Positions 33,565 through 42,587 of a stretch of DNA of 64,000 nt are shown here, piece by piece. Origin of the DNA: Butyricicoccus_A sp963601915 (GTDB taxonomy: Bacteria; Bacillota; Clostridia; Oscillospirales; Butyricicoccaceae); the NCBI GenBank assembly GCA_963601915.1, contig CAVCGL010000011.1:1-64000 (forward strand). The letters are read 5' to 3'. The position numbers and the translations under genes are program-made. Under the pieces are notes generated by a model. The model was given only the letters and a program-made list of their open reading frames with translations. It was not told where the DNA came from and did no database searches. Within the stretch, counting starts at the first letter, position 1. Each line of letters starts with the position of its first letter.

Positions 33565-34079
33565 ATCCCTTCGCTCCCTTTCAGCTTCATCTGTCCGCCC
33601 TCTTCCAGCTCAAATTTGAGCTTTTTTCGTCCATACTGCAGGCGTTTTCGCACAGCTGCGGCAGAAATTGAAAGCATGTCCGCAATTTCCTCCGATGTGT
33701 ATCCTTCTATATAGTAGAGATAAATCACGGTTTTCAGCTTCTTTGGCAGCCGCATGACTTCTTCTAAGATGTCAATCTGTTGCTCGTCTGCGCACAGATC
33801 ATAGGCATCTTCCAAGGAAACATAGGTATGACGCAAATGAAAGCGGTGCATGTCTCGGCAAATATTTGCCGCCACGCGCAGAAGCCATGCCTTGCGATGC
33901 TCCTCGCTGTCAAATTCAGGAGCCCGCGTGATGTATCGAATCATGGTCTCTGACACGGCATCCTCTGCGTCTGCCTGATTGCCCGCAAGGGTAAAGCAAA
34001 AGCGGAACAGGGTATCTGCATATCTGCGAAAAATCTGTTCTGCATCCTCACCCGCCGGCCGTCCGGAATGATTCTGCAT
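33561..34079 (-). CDS. ECF-type RNA polymerase sigma factor
   Basis: A 172-residue sigma-70 family ECF factor. Region 2 is FRRYADTLFRFCFTLAGNQADAEDAVSETMIRYIT. Region 4 is LPKKLKTVIYLYYIEGYTSEEIADMLSISAAAVRKRLQYGRKKL. The start at 34079 is preceded by AGGAGGTTGAGAACC; the longer frame would add 18 residues. It forms a two-gene operon with the DUF4367 protein and likely recruits polymerase for an envelope or stress regulon. Confidence 0.92.
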   Translation of the reverse strand: MQNHSGRPAGEDAEQIFRRYADTLFRFCFTLAGNQADAEDAVSETMIRYITRAPEFDSEEHRKAWLLRVAANICRDMHRFHLRHTYVSLEDAYDLCADEQQIDILEEVMRLPKKLKTVIYLYYIEGYTSEEIADMLSISAAAVRKRLQYGRKKLKFELEEGGQMKLKGSEGI

Positions 34080-34140
34080 GGTTCTCAACCTCCTTTCACT
34101 ATACACACGTCTCATGTCCTCTTTGTGTGACATACACCGA

Positions 34141-34177
34141 AAAAAAATTCAAAAAAATAGGGAGCGTTTCCGCTCCC
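34141..34177 (-). terminator. Intrinsic terminator of the glycosyltransferase gene
   Basis: On the minus strand GGGAGCG-GAAA-CGCTCCC followed by TATTTTTTT, 16 bp after the stop at 34193. Confidence 0.93.
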
Positions 34178-34192
34178 CTGTCTATCCGGTTG

Positions 34193-35374
34193 TTATTCGT
34201 CGTCGGTTCCGGTTTTCATGCGATCCAGCAAAGCCGCCTGCTCCTGTCGCTCCTTGACCAAATCCATCACGTATGTGACCAATCGTTCCGAAGCATCGGG
34301 ATGTCCCAGTGCTGCAATGGTCTCGCGCATGGTCCGAATGCGCACCGGATTGTTAAGCAGCGCATACAGCACTTCATCCAGCGGGAATGTCTTGGTGACA
34401 AGCATCGCCATGCCGTTATTGACCAAAAACTCCACATTGCGTTCTTCCTGTCCCGGAATCGGATTCGCCAAGATCATTGGCAAGCCCTTGGCAATCGCCT
34501 CTGTCACCGTCAGACCGCCCGGCTTTGTGATAATGCAGTCCGCTGCGCTCATGAGTATGTCTACGTTATCCACAAAGCCCATCACGCGGATGCTGCACGA
34601 GCCGGTATATCGTTCGAGAAAATCATGCAAATGCTGATAGGCTTTTTTATTGTTTCCGCACACGGTGAGAATTTGAAAGTCCACGCCGGTATTGGTAATA
34701 TGCTGCACGGTCTCTGCGCAGTCGCCATATCCCATGCTTCCGCTCATGACGAGCAGCACCGGACGCTCTACGTCCAGTCCCAACTGTCTGCGCGCCTCTT
34801 CCTTTTCGATGTACCGATTGAATTTCGGGTGCACCGGAATACCAAACGGCAGCAGGCGTTCCTCCGGAATGCCTCGCTTGACGGCGGTCTGAGTAATCAG
34901 CTCGCTCGCCGTGACCAAACCATCCATATACAGGACATCCTCCCAATACGGATGAATGCAGTAGTCTGTCGCAATGCCGATGCTCGGTGCCGTGACCATG
35001 CCGCGCTGCTTCATCTGGCTGACCAAATGCGCCGCCAGCACATGCGTGCACACAATCGCATCCGGCTCAAAATTTTCCACAAATGACTCAAATCGAAAAG
35101 CACCCAACGTATTGACCAGCTTGACAATGTTCATCTTGTTGAGCTTTTCCTTGGTCTGTGAGGTCTTATCATAAAACAGTCGATACAGCTCCGGTGTATA
35201 CTTAGACGAAAGCAGGTATCCCTTCGCCAGTGCCTGCTGGATCATTTTGCTGATATATTCATACACATCGACGATCTGAACCTCTGCGCCCTTTTGTTCA
35301 AAAAGATCGGCCAACGCCTTTGCTGTGGCATGGTGTCCATAGCCCGCCGTCACCGACAGTAGTAATATCTTCAT
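34193..35374 (-). CDS. MGDG synthase / UgtP-family diacylglycerol glycosyltransferase
   Basis: A 393-residue GT28-type glycosyltransferase. The N-terminus KILLLSVTAGYGHHATAKAL has the G-x-G-H acceptor loop of plant MGDG synthases and bacterial UgtP. The C-terminal donor domain has MGFVDNVDILMSAADCIITKPGGLTVTEAIAKGLPMIL, the UDP-sugar site. It likely glycosylates diacylglycerol to give membrane glycolipids or lipoteichoic acid anchors. The start was moved to the ATG nine codons in (GGAGGAATTAC upstream). Confidence 0.88.
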   Translation of the reverse strand: MKILLLSVTAGYGHHATAKALADLFEQKGAEVQIVDVYEYISKMIQQALAKGYLLSSKYTPELYRLFYDKTSQTKEKLNKMNIVKLVNTLGAFRFESFVENFEPDAIVCTHVLAAHLVSQMKQRGMVTAPSIGIATDYCIHPYWEDVLYMDGLVTASELITQTAVKRGIPEERLLPFGIPVHPKFNRYIEKEEARRQLGLDVERPVLLVMSGSMGYGDCAETVQHITNTGVDFQILTVCGNNKKAYQHLHDFLERYTGSCSIRVMGFVDNVDILMSAADCIITKPGGLTVTEAIAKGLPMILANPIPGQEERNVEFLVNNGMAMLVTKTFPLDEVLYALLNNPVRIRTMRETIAALGHPDASERLVTYVMDLVKERQEQAALLDRMKTGTDDE

Positions 35375-35629
35375 GTAATTCCTCCATCTTATGGATTTCA
35401 TTTTACCCTATTCCCCTCACAAGTGCAACGTATAGTGGGCGAAATCCATCATTTTCACCGTATTGTAACCATTTTTCTGCATTCTGACTATTTATCTTCT
35501 ATGGGATTTGTCATATAATATATACGATGTATTTTGTAAGACAAGTCGAAATATATCCTATGAACAGAAAAATCTGCGAATCCATCGCATCCCTTGGATT
35601 CCGTCATTTTAATTGGAGGCATTTGATTC

Positions 35630-37012
35630 ATGTCTGACTTTTCTTTAAAGTCCTATGTAAAAGACCATAAGACCATTCACCTCGTCGGTATCGGCGGCGT
35701 GTCCATGTCTGCGCTCGCTGAGCTGCTACTGCACCTCGGCGCCAAGGTGACCGGCTCTGACCGCACCGAATCCGCTGTCACGGACAAGCTGGCCAAGCTC
35801 GGCGCACACATTACATACGCCCATCTGCCGGAAAACGTAGACAGTGCAGACCTTGTGATCCGTACCGCTGCGGTACACGATGACAATCCGGAAATCGCGC
35901 ACGCCCGCGAGCTGAACATTCCGGTCATGGAGCGCGCACAGGCTTGGGGCAAAATCATGCTGGAATACAAGCACGCTGTCTGTGTATCCGGCACCCACGG
36001 CAAGACGACAACGACTTCTATGCTGACGATGATCGGCATGGAGTGCGGCTCTGACCCGACCGTCATGGTCGGCAGCAATCTGGATGCCATCGGCGGCACC
36101 CTGCGCATCGGCGCACACGACTACTTCATCGCAGAGTCCTGCGAGTACACCAACTCCTTCCTCAGCTTCCATCCGACGGTTGCTGTCGTTCTGAATGTCG
36201 ATGCCGATCATCTGGACTTCTTCAAGGACATCAACGACATCATTCACTCGTTCCATCGCTTCTGTGAGCTGGTTCCGGAAAACGGCGCGATTGTTGTCAA
36301 CCACGATTCTGCCAACGCGATGCAGGCTGTGCAGGGCATTGACCGCACCTGCATTACCTTCGGCACAACGCCGGAAGCAGACGTCTATCCGGAAAACGTC
36401 ACCGACCGCCACGGCTACTACAGCTTTGACGTCATGCACAAGGGCAAATTCTTCACCCATGTCGATTTGTCTGTTCCGGGCCGCCACAACATGCTCAATG
36501 CATTGGCTTCCTGCGGCGTATGCCTCTTCCTCGGTCTGGACGCAGAAAAGTCTGCGGCAGGTCTCAAGAAGTTCACGGGTTCCTCCCGTCGTTTCCAGCT
36601 GACCGGCCACATGGCAAACGGTGCCACCGTCATTGACGACTACGCGCACCATCCGACCGAAATGATGGCAACGCTCAAGACCGCCCGCGAGATGGATTTT
36701 GACCGCATCATCTGTGTCTTCCAGTCACACACGTATTCCCGCACCAAGGCACTGCTTCCGCAGTTTGTCGAAGCACTCAAGCTGTGCGACAAGGCCATTC
36801 TGGCGGACATCTATGCAGCCCGCGAGAAAAACACCTTTGGCATCAGCGGCAAGGACATTGCCGATCAGCTGGACGGCGGCGAATATTATCCGTCGTTTGA
36901 ACAGATTGAAGCGCGTGTCCGCGAAATCGCTCAGCCGAATGACCTCATCATTACCATGGGCGCAGGCAACATCAACACCATCGGCCCAAATCTGTGTATT
37001 GACGCAAAGTAA
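35630..37012 (+). CDS. murC: UDP-N-acetylmuramate--L-alanine ligase
   Basis: A 460-residue Mur ligase that adds L-alanine to UDP-MurNAc in peptidoglycan synthesis. It has HLVGIGGVSMSALAELLL at the start, the ATP P-loop VSGTHGKTTTTSM (residue ~120), the Mur ligase AESCEYTNSFLSFHPTVAVVLNVDADHLD, and the C-terminal DDYAHHPTEM and FQSHTYSRTKAL motifs. TTGGAGGC precedes the ATG. The 255-bp upstream region has an AT-rich TATAAT box (about 35513-35518) without a clear -35. It ends at a strong terminator shared with the converging MreB-type gene. Confidence 0.97.
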   Translation: MSDFSLKSYVKDHKTIHLVGIGGVSMSALAELLLHLGAKVTGSDRTESAVTDKLAKLGAHITYAHLPENVDSADLVIRTAAVHDDNPEIAHARELNIPVMERAQAWGKIMLEYKHAVCVSGTHGKTTTTSMLTMIGMECGSDPTVMVGSNLDAIGGTLRIGAHDYFIAESCEYTNSFLSFHPTVAVVLNVDADHLDFFKDINDIIHSFHRFCELVPENGAIVVNHDSANAMQAVQGIDRTCITFGTTPEADVYPENVTDRHGYYSFDVMHKGKFFTHVDLSVPGRHNMLNALASCGVCLFLGLDAEKSAAGLKKFTGSSRRFQLTGHMANGATVIDDYAHHPTEMMATLKTAREMDFDRIICVFQSHTYSRTKALLPQFVEALKLCDKAILADIYAAREKNTFGISGKDIADQLDGGEYYPSFEQIEARVREIAQPNDLIITMGAGNINTIGPNLCIDAK

Positions 37013-37027
37013 ACTTTTCGAAACAGC

Positions 37028-37064
37028 AAAAGACTGCATTTCACGCGAAATGCAGTCTTTTTTT
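37028..37064. terminator. Bidirectional terminator between murC and the MreB-type gene
   Basis: Arms AAAGACTGCATTT and AAATGCAGTCTTT with a short loop, then seven T on the plus strand; the opposite gene stops at 37063. Confidence 0.92.
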
Positions 37065-38082
37065 ATGCCAATCCCTGTCTCCGGCGCGCGAGATTTATCG
37101 GCCCGTCATGCAGTTGCTTCAGCCGGTTCAGCGTGCGGCGCGTGCCGAGAATCACGCAGGTCTCCGGATCATCGGAGGTATGCGCCTCCAATCCCAGCAA
37201 CTGCGATAGATACTGTGCCATGCCGTACAGCTTGGAGCCGCCTCCCGCCAGCGCCATACCGGTTTCCGTCAAATCCCCAACCAGCTCCGGCGGCGTGCGC
37301 TCCAGCAACGCACACACGGCCTGCCGGATCAGATCCGCCTGTTCACGCAAAATCGGCATCAATTCCTCCGACGTCACAGTCTCGCAGGCAGGCAAGCCCG
37401 TTGACACTCGCCGTCCGCGCACCGGCACTGAGCACAGCTCGTCTCTCGGCAGGACACTGCCGATGGTCTGTTTGATGCTCTCTGCGGCAGAGATGCCAAT
37501 GAGCAAATCGTGCTGCTGTTTGACATGCTCCTGAATCGCCGCATCACAGCTGTCTCCGGCAATGCGGATTGACGCGGCACACACGACAGCTCCCAGCGAA
37601 ATAACCGCTAAATCCGTCGTCCCGCCGCCAATATCGACAACCAGCGTCCCTTTCGGGCTGTCCGGATCAACGCCCGCACCGGCGGCTGCGGCGACCGGCT
37701 GTTCCATCAGATACACCCGCGATGCTCCCGCCTGTATCCCTGCATCAACAACCGCCCGTTCTTCCAGTTCGGACACCAGCGGCGGCACACAAATCAGCAG
37801 ATTCGGACGCATCAAGCCGCCGCATCCGGCGCGCTTTAAGAACACTTTCGTCATAGCTCCGGCAATCGAACAATCGGTAATCACGCCGCCGCGCACCGGA
37901 CGCACAGCGAGCAAATCCTCCGGAGTTCTGCCAAGCATGTCCCGCGCCTTTTTCCCGACACAGACAACACTGCCTGTGCTTCTGCGCATGGCCACGACAG
38001 ACGGCTCACGCAAGACAATTCCTTTTCCTTCCCGATACAACAGCACCGAGGATGTACCTAAATCCATCGCATAATCAAACAT
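37063..38082 (-). CDS. MreB/Mbl-type rod-shape actin homologue (diverged)
   Basis: A 339-residue actin-fold ATPase. The order of nucleotide-site motifs matches MreB: AMDLGTSSVLLYREGKGIVLREPSVVA (phosphate 1), GTLVVDIGGGTTDLAVISLG (phosphate 2) and GMALAGGGSKLYGMAQYLSQLLG (adenosine). MreB polymers position cell wall synthesis. It stands alone, without mreC or mreD, and the sequence is divergent (for example GDSCDAAIQEHVKQQHDLLIG), so it may be an Mbl/MreBH-like paralogue. The start was placed at the ATG after GCGAGGAACACAGG. Confidence 0.85.
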   Translation of the reverse strand: MFDYAMDLGTSSVLLYREGKGIVLREPSVVAMRRSTGSVVCVGKKARDMLGRTPEDLLAVRPVRGGVITDCSIAGAMTKVFLKRAGCGGLMRPNLLICVPPLVSELEERAVVDAGIQAGASRVYLMEQPVAAAAGAGVDPDSPKGTLVVDIGGGTTDLAVISLGAVVCAASIRIAGDSCDAAIQEHVKQQHDLLIGISAAESIKQTIGSVLPRDELCSVPVRGRRVSTGLPACETVTSEELMPILREQADLIRQAVCALLERTPPELVGDLTETGMALAGGGSKLYGMAQYLSQLLGLEAHTSDDPETCVILGTRRTLNRLKQLHDGPINLARRRQGLA

Positions 38083-38184
38083 CCTGTGTTCCTCGCTTTC
38101 TGATTCCGAACGGCTATACCAAAGTATATGCCCGTCCGCCATGCGATGATACACAGGATGACTGATTTTTTATTCGACAAGTTG

Positions 38185-38817
38185 TCAGGCTTTTGCTGCG
38201 GCAAGCACCCAAACGGTTTCCGGTCTGCCTTCCCGCAGCAGTCTTGCACAGTTGCTCACGGTTGCGCCGGTCGTGACAATATCATCAATCAGCAAAATCC
38301 GTTTGCCGGAAAGATCCATGTCGTTTCTCCGCGCAAACGAACGCGAGGCATTTTCCTGCCGCTGTTTTGCCGATAATCTCGACTGCTTGTGCGAGATCAA
38401 TTTGCGCTTGAGCAGCGGCAGATACGGCACACCCCATTTTTCCGAGAGATATTTGGCAAATTCCTCACTCTGATTGAATCCGCGCCGAAATTTGTGCCAG
38501 CCATGCATCGGCACGCAGGTAATCACATCCGGCAGCGGCATGTGATGCCAATCCCACGCCTGTGCCATCAATTCTGAAATCGGGTTGAGACGATAGGTCT
38601 GTTTGGCATATTTCAGCCGCAGCAGCGCAGTGCGATAGCCGCCGCGATACCGTCCGGCACAAACAACCTCACTGACATATTCCGGCGGATAGCAGGTCAG
38701 CGTCTGCATATCCGATTCCATCTGTTGACGGCAGTCCCTGCACAAGCCGCCCTCGCTGTCTGTGATTTGTTGCCCGCACAGAATACAGCTGGTTGGAAAC
38801 AGCAGAGACATACTCAT
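38185..38817 (-). CDS. comFC: ComFC family phosphoribosyltransferase-like protein
   Basis: A 210-residue protein with an N-terminal zinc finger (CILCGQQITDSEGGLCRDC) and a C-terminal PRTase fold with the PRPP loop ILLIDDIVTTGATVSNCARLL. Also typical is the RRGFNQSEEFAKYLS segment. ComFC is needed for DNA uptake during natural competence. It overlaps the end of recD2 by four bases (ATGA), so they are co-translated. No comFA is adjacent, and whether this organism is competent is unknown. Confidence 0.92.
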   Translation of the reverse strand: MSMSLLFPTSCILCGQQITDSEGGLCRDCRQQMESDMQTLTCYPPEYVSEVVCAGRYRGGYRTALLRLKYAKQTYRLNPISELMAQAWDWHHMPLPDVITCVPMHGWHKFRRGFNQSEEFAKYLSEKWGVPYLPLLKRKLISHKQSRLSAKQRQENASRSFARRNDMDLSGKRILLIDDIVTTGATVSNCARLLREGRPETVWVLAAAKA

Positions 38818-41078
38818 TCCTCCTCAAGGCTTGTCTGGGCATCTTCCGGCACTTGGCGAATGAGCCGTGCCCGCAGGGCACTATATCGCCGGTTGCGCGT
38901 GTTGGTGTGCACCATGGTTTCCGTCACATCCGGATCTCCCACGAGAACAAGCAGCTTCTTGGCACGCGTAATCGCCGTATACAGAATATTTCTCGTCAGC
39001 AGACGTCTGCCGATTCCCGCAGGCAGAGCGACAATGACCGCATCAAATTCACTGCCCTGCGATTTGTGTACAGTCATGGCATACGCCAGCTCCAGCTCTC
39101 CGAGCATATCAAACGTATAATGCGCCAGTTTATCATCAAACTGCACGCAGAGATTTTCATCGCGCAGAGAAATGCCGACAATTTTTCCGACATCCCCGTT
39201 AAACATGCCGGTTCCCTCTTCTTCCGGATCGTACTCTTTTTCCCAAACAATATCGTAATTGTTGCGCACCTGCATCACGCGGTCGCCCAACCGGAAAATC
39301 GTATCGCCATATCGCTTTTCCGGCTTCGCATCATCCGGCGGATTGAGGGCATCTTGCAGCATTCGATTGAGCTGCTGGGTTCCGGCAGCCTGTCGGCGCG
39401 ACGGGGTGAGCACCTGAATCTGATCCGGTGAAAATCCATAATAATCCGGCAGCCGCCTGCGGCACAAATCAACAACCGTCTGCATGACATCCTCTGCGCT
39501 GTGCTTGCGCATGATAAAGAAATCTCCCTCGCGGCCGCCGCTGACCGGCATTTCTCCGCGATTGATCGCATGGGCATTGCGCACAATGGCGCTTTCCTGT
39601 GCCTGACGGAAAATTTCATCCAATTCTACCGTGTGAATGCGTTCGGAACTGATGCAGTCACGCAGGAAATTACCCGGGCCAACCGGCGGCAGCTGATCCG
39701 CATCGCCGACCAAAATCAATCGGGTTTCCGGCGGCATCGCCTCCAGCAGCGCCTGCATCAGAACAATATCAATCATGGACACCTCGTCCAAGATAACGAC
39801 ATCGCATTCCAGCGGATTCATCTGATTGCGGGCAAATACCACTTTGCCCTCTCCGTTTCGGTAACCGGATTCCAATAATCGATGAATGGTTTTCGCTTCG
39901 CGGTCACACAGCTCACTCAGCCGCTTGGCGGCGCGGCCTGTCGGCGCGGCCAAGACGACATCCAATCCCACAGCATCATAAAAATCCAGCATACCGCGAA
40001 CGGTTGTGGTTTTACCGGTACCCGGGCCGCCGGTCAAAATGACCAGACCATACCGAGCCGCCCACTCAATCGCCTGCCGCTGACGCGGCGCATACACGAC
40101 CGCGCTGTCTTGCTCTAGGGTTGCGAGCAGCTCTTGCAGATTAAAATCATATGCATATTCGGTATCAGACAGTTCGGTCAAATAATCCGCGACAAAGACC
40201 TCTGCCTCATGCATGGGATTTAAATATACGGCATCGCGGCGGCAAATATATTCGCAGACCAATCTTCCGTTATCCTGTAGCTGCGTAAATTGATGGTCAA
40301 GAAGCTCCTGCTCCGGCAAATATCCATCTTCATCCTGTAATAGCTGTGCCGCTGTGGCAAGCAGCTTTTCTTTCGGGATAAACGTGTGGCCATTGCTCAA
40401 ATTAAATTGCAGCGTATACAAAATACCTGCTTGGATTCGTTCCTCTGCATCCCAAGGCATTCCCTGTGATAATGCCAGATCATCTGCCTGCTGAAAATCG
40501 ACAGCAAACTCCTCGCTGCACAGCAAATAGGGATTATCCAGCACATGATCGATGGCACTGTCTTTAAATCGCTTATACAACCGCGCAGCAAGCTGCGGCG
40601 GCAGCTCATGTTCCATTAAAAATTCCATCAAGCGGCGCATGGACGTCTGCTGACGAAATTGTTCTCCGATTTGTTCGGCTTTCCGCGCTGTAATGCCGGA
40701 AATATTTGCCAAGCGTTCCGGCTCATTTGCCATGACGGTAAACGTCTCTTCGCCAAAGCGATCCGCAATTTTTCTTGCCAGCTTCGGGCCAATGCCCTTG
40801 ATGATGCCGGAGGACAGATAATCGGCGATGCCCTTGACGGTTGCCGGCATCCGGCGTTCAAAATATTCCGTCAAAAACTGTTCGCCATAGGACGCATGGG
40901 TTGTCCAATGACCGGTCAGCATCAGTTCCTCTCCCAAGCAAATCTGCGGCATTGTGCCGACTGCTGTGACCTCTTCGCCGTCATCTTCAATCAGCCGAAT
41001 CACTGCATAGCCGTTGTCCTCGTTCTGATAAATGACAGCGTCAACGGTTCCATTGATGCTCTGCAGTTCATTTTCCAT
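38814..41078 (-). CDS. recD2: ATP-dependent RecD2-like DNA helicase
   Basis: A 754-residue SF1B helicase. The N-terminal OB-like region (residues ~1-100) and tandem helix-hairpin-helix region are followed by Walker A LTGGPGTGKTTTVRG (residue ~347), DEVSM (motif II) and the C-terminal UvrD-like motif AYAMTVHKSQGSEFDAVIV. It is the RecBC-independent RecD type typical of Bacillota and acts in repair and replication fork maintenance. It forms a two-gene operon with comFC. Confidence 0.96.
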   Translation of the reverse strand: MENELQSINGTVDAVIYQNEDNGYAVIRLIEDDGEEVTAVGTMPQICLGEELMLTGHWTTHASYGEQFLTEYFERRMPATVKGIADYLSSGIIKGIGPKLARKIADRFGEETFTVMANEPERLANISGITARKAEQIGEQFRQQTSMRRLMEFLMEHELPPQLAARLYKRFKDSAIDHVLDNPYLLCSEEFAVDFQQADDLALSQGMPWDAEERIQAGILYTLQFNLSNGHTFIPKEKLLATAAQLLQDEDGYLPEQELLDHQFTQLQDNGRLVCEYICRRDAVYLNPMHEAEVFVADYLTELSDTEYAYDFNLQELLATLEQDSAVVYAPRQRQAIEWAARYGLVILTGGPGTGKTTTVRGMLDFYDAVGLDVVLAAPTGRAAKRLSELCDREAKTIHRLLESGYRNGEGKVVFARNQMNPLECDVVILDEVSMIDIVLMQALLEAMPPETRLILVGDADQLPPVGPGNFLRDCISSERIHTVELDEIFRQAQESAIVRNAHAINRGEMPVSGGREGDFFIMRKHSAEDVMQTVVDLCRRRLPDYYGFSPDQIQVLTPSRRQAAGTQQLNRMLQDALNPPDDAKPEKRYGDTIFRLGDRVMQVRNNYDIVWEKEYDPEEEGTGMFNGDVGKIVGISLRDENLCVQFDDKLAHYTFDMLGELELAYAMTVHKSQGSEFDAVIVALPAGIGRRLLTRNILYTAITRAKKLLVLVGDPDVTETMVHTNTRNRRYSALRARLIRQVPEDAQTSLEEE

Positions 41079-41145
41079 GGTCTCTCCTCCTTTCTATTGC
41101 TCGGTTTATGCTTTTCGTATTATATCACAACTGGTTTCCGAACGC

Positions 41146-41178
41146 AAAAAGTCCCGTCCGGATTTCTCCAGACGGGAC
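41146..41178 (-). terminator. Intrinsic terminator of tuf
   Basis: On the minus strand GTCCCGTC...GACGGGAC with a 12-bp imperfect stem and TTTTT, about 40 bp after the tuf stop. Confidence 0.9.
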
Positions 41179-41216
41179 AAAATGCACTTCAATAAGCGAT
41201 CGAGTGTGCTCCGAAA

Positions 41217-42419
41217 TTATTCGTAGATCTCGGTAACAACGCCAGAACCAACGGTACGGCCACCCTCACGGATAGCGAAACGCAGGCCCTTCTCGATAGC
41301 GATCGGGGTGATCAGAGCTACGTCCATATCAACGTTGTCGCCCGGCATGCACATCTCAGTGCCTTCCGGCAGAGTGATAACGCCAGTAACGTCAGTGGTA
41401 CGGAAGTAGAACTGCGGACGGTAGTTGTTGAAGAACGGAGTATGGCGGCCGCCCTCTTCCTTCTTCAGAACGTATACCTGGCCCTTGAACTTGGTGTGCG
41501 GATGGATGGTGCCCGGCTTAGCCAGTACCTGACCACGCTCAACCTCGTTCTTCTGGATACCACGCAGCAGGGTGCCGATGTTGTCGCCAGCTTCAGCGTA
41601 GTCCAGCAGCTTGCGGAACATCTCGATACCGGTAACAACGGTCTTGCGCGGAGCGTCCATCAGACCTACGATCTCGATTTCCTCGCCCATCTTGATCTGG
41701 CCACGCTCTACACGACCGGTAGCAACGGTACCACGACCGGTGATGGAGAATACGTCCTCGACCGGCATCAGGAACGGCTGGTCAGCCTTACGCTCCGGAG
41801 TCGGGATGTACTCGTCAACAGCGTCCATCAGCTCATGGATGCAAGCGTACTCCGGTGCATTCGGATCGGTGGAATCGCACTCCAGAACGCCCAGAGCGGT
41901 GCCACGGATGATCGGAACGTCGTCGCCCGGGAAGTCGTAGTCGTTCAGCAGCTCACGGATCTCCATCTCTACCAGATCCAGCAGCTCCTCGTCGTCTACC
42001 TGGTCAACCTTGTTCATGAAGACAACGATATACGGTACGCCTACCTGACGAGCCAGCAGGATGTGCTCGCGGGTCTGCGGCATCGGGCCGTCAGCAGAAG
42101 ATACTACCAGGATAGCACCGTCCATCTGAGCAGCGCCAGTGATCATGTTCTTTACATAGTCAGCATGGCCCGGGCAGTCAACGTGAGCATAGTGACGCTT
42201 AGCGGTCTTGTACTCTACGTGAGCGGTGTTGATGGTGATGCCGCGCTCCTTCTCTTCCGGAGCCTTATCGATCTCATCATACTTCATAACCTCAGCTTCG
42301 CCCTGCAGGCCGAGAACCTTGGTGATTGCAGCGGTAAGGGTGGTCTTGCCGTGGTCAACGTGGCCGATGGTGCCAATGTTAACATGAGGCAGGTCTCTTA
42401 CGTACTTTTCCTTTGCCAT
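41217..42419 (-). CDS. tuf: Elongation factor Tu
   Basis: A 400-residue GTPase that delivers aminoacyl-tRNA to the ribosome. It has G1 GHVDHGKT, G2 RGITI, G3 DCPGH, G4 NKVD and the standard three-domain layout through the C-terminus REGGRTVGSGVVTEI. GGAGG precedes the ATG. It is last of the str-type block, but has its own promoter and is separated from fusA by a hairpin, so it can be transcribed separately. Confidence 0.99.
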   Translation of the reverse strand: MAKEKYVRDLPHVNIGTIGHVDHGKTTLTAAITKVLGLQGEAEVMKYDEIDKAPEEKERGITINTAHVEYKTAKRHYAHVDCPGHADYVKNMITGAAQMDGAILVVSSADGPMPQTREHILLARQVGVPYIVVFMNKVDQVDDEELLDLVEMEIRELLNDYDFPGDDVPIIRGTALGVLECDSTDPNAPEYACIHELMDAVDEYIPTPERKADQPFLMPVEDVFSITGRGTVATGRVERGQIKMGEEIEIVGLMDAPRKTVVTGIEMFRKLLDYAEAGDNIGTLLRGIQKNEVERGQVLAKPGTIHPHTKFKGQVYVLKKEEGGRHTPFFNNYRPQFYFRTTDVTGVITLPEGTEMCMPGDNVDMDVALITPIAIEKGLRFAIREGGRTVGSGVVTEIYE

Positions 42420-42471
42420 TGTTGGAATCCTCCTTCAATATAATTGAACTAGCGTAGTAAAATACAGCTAT

Positions 42472-42500
42472 ATTTTATAATAATACCTACAAAATTGCAA
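42472..42500 (-). promoter_or_regulatory. Promoter of tuf
   Basis: On the minus strand TTGCAA (42500-42495), 17 bp, TAAAAT (42477-42472), between the fusA hairpin and the tuf start. Confidence 0.75.
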
Positions 42501-42545
42501 GTATTACCTCACAGATTTCACAGAGAAATCTGCAAAATCCGAAAT

Positions 42546-42575
42546 CAGGCTCTCTCTCTTGCGAAAGAGAGCCTG
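42546..42575 (-). terminator. Hairpin between fusA and tuf
   Basis: Perfect 10-bp arms CAGGCTCTCT (42546-42555) and AGAGAGCCTG (42566-42575), 13 bp past the fusA stop. The T-tract is short, so it may be a partial terminator. Confidence 0.7.
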
Positions 42576-42587
42576 TATTTTTAGAAA

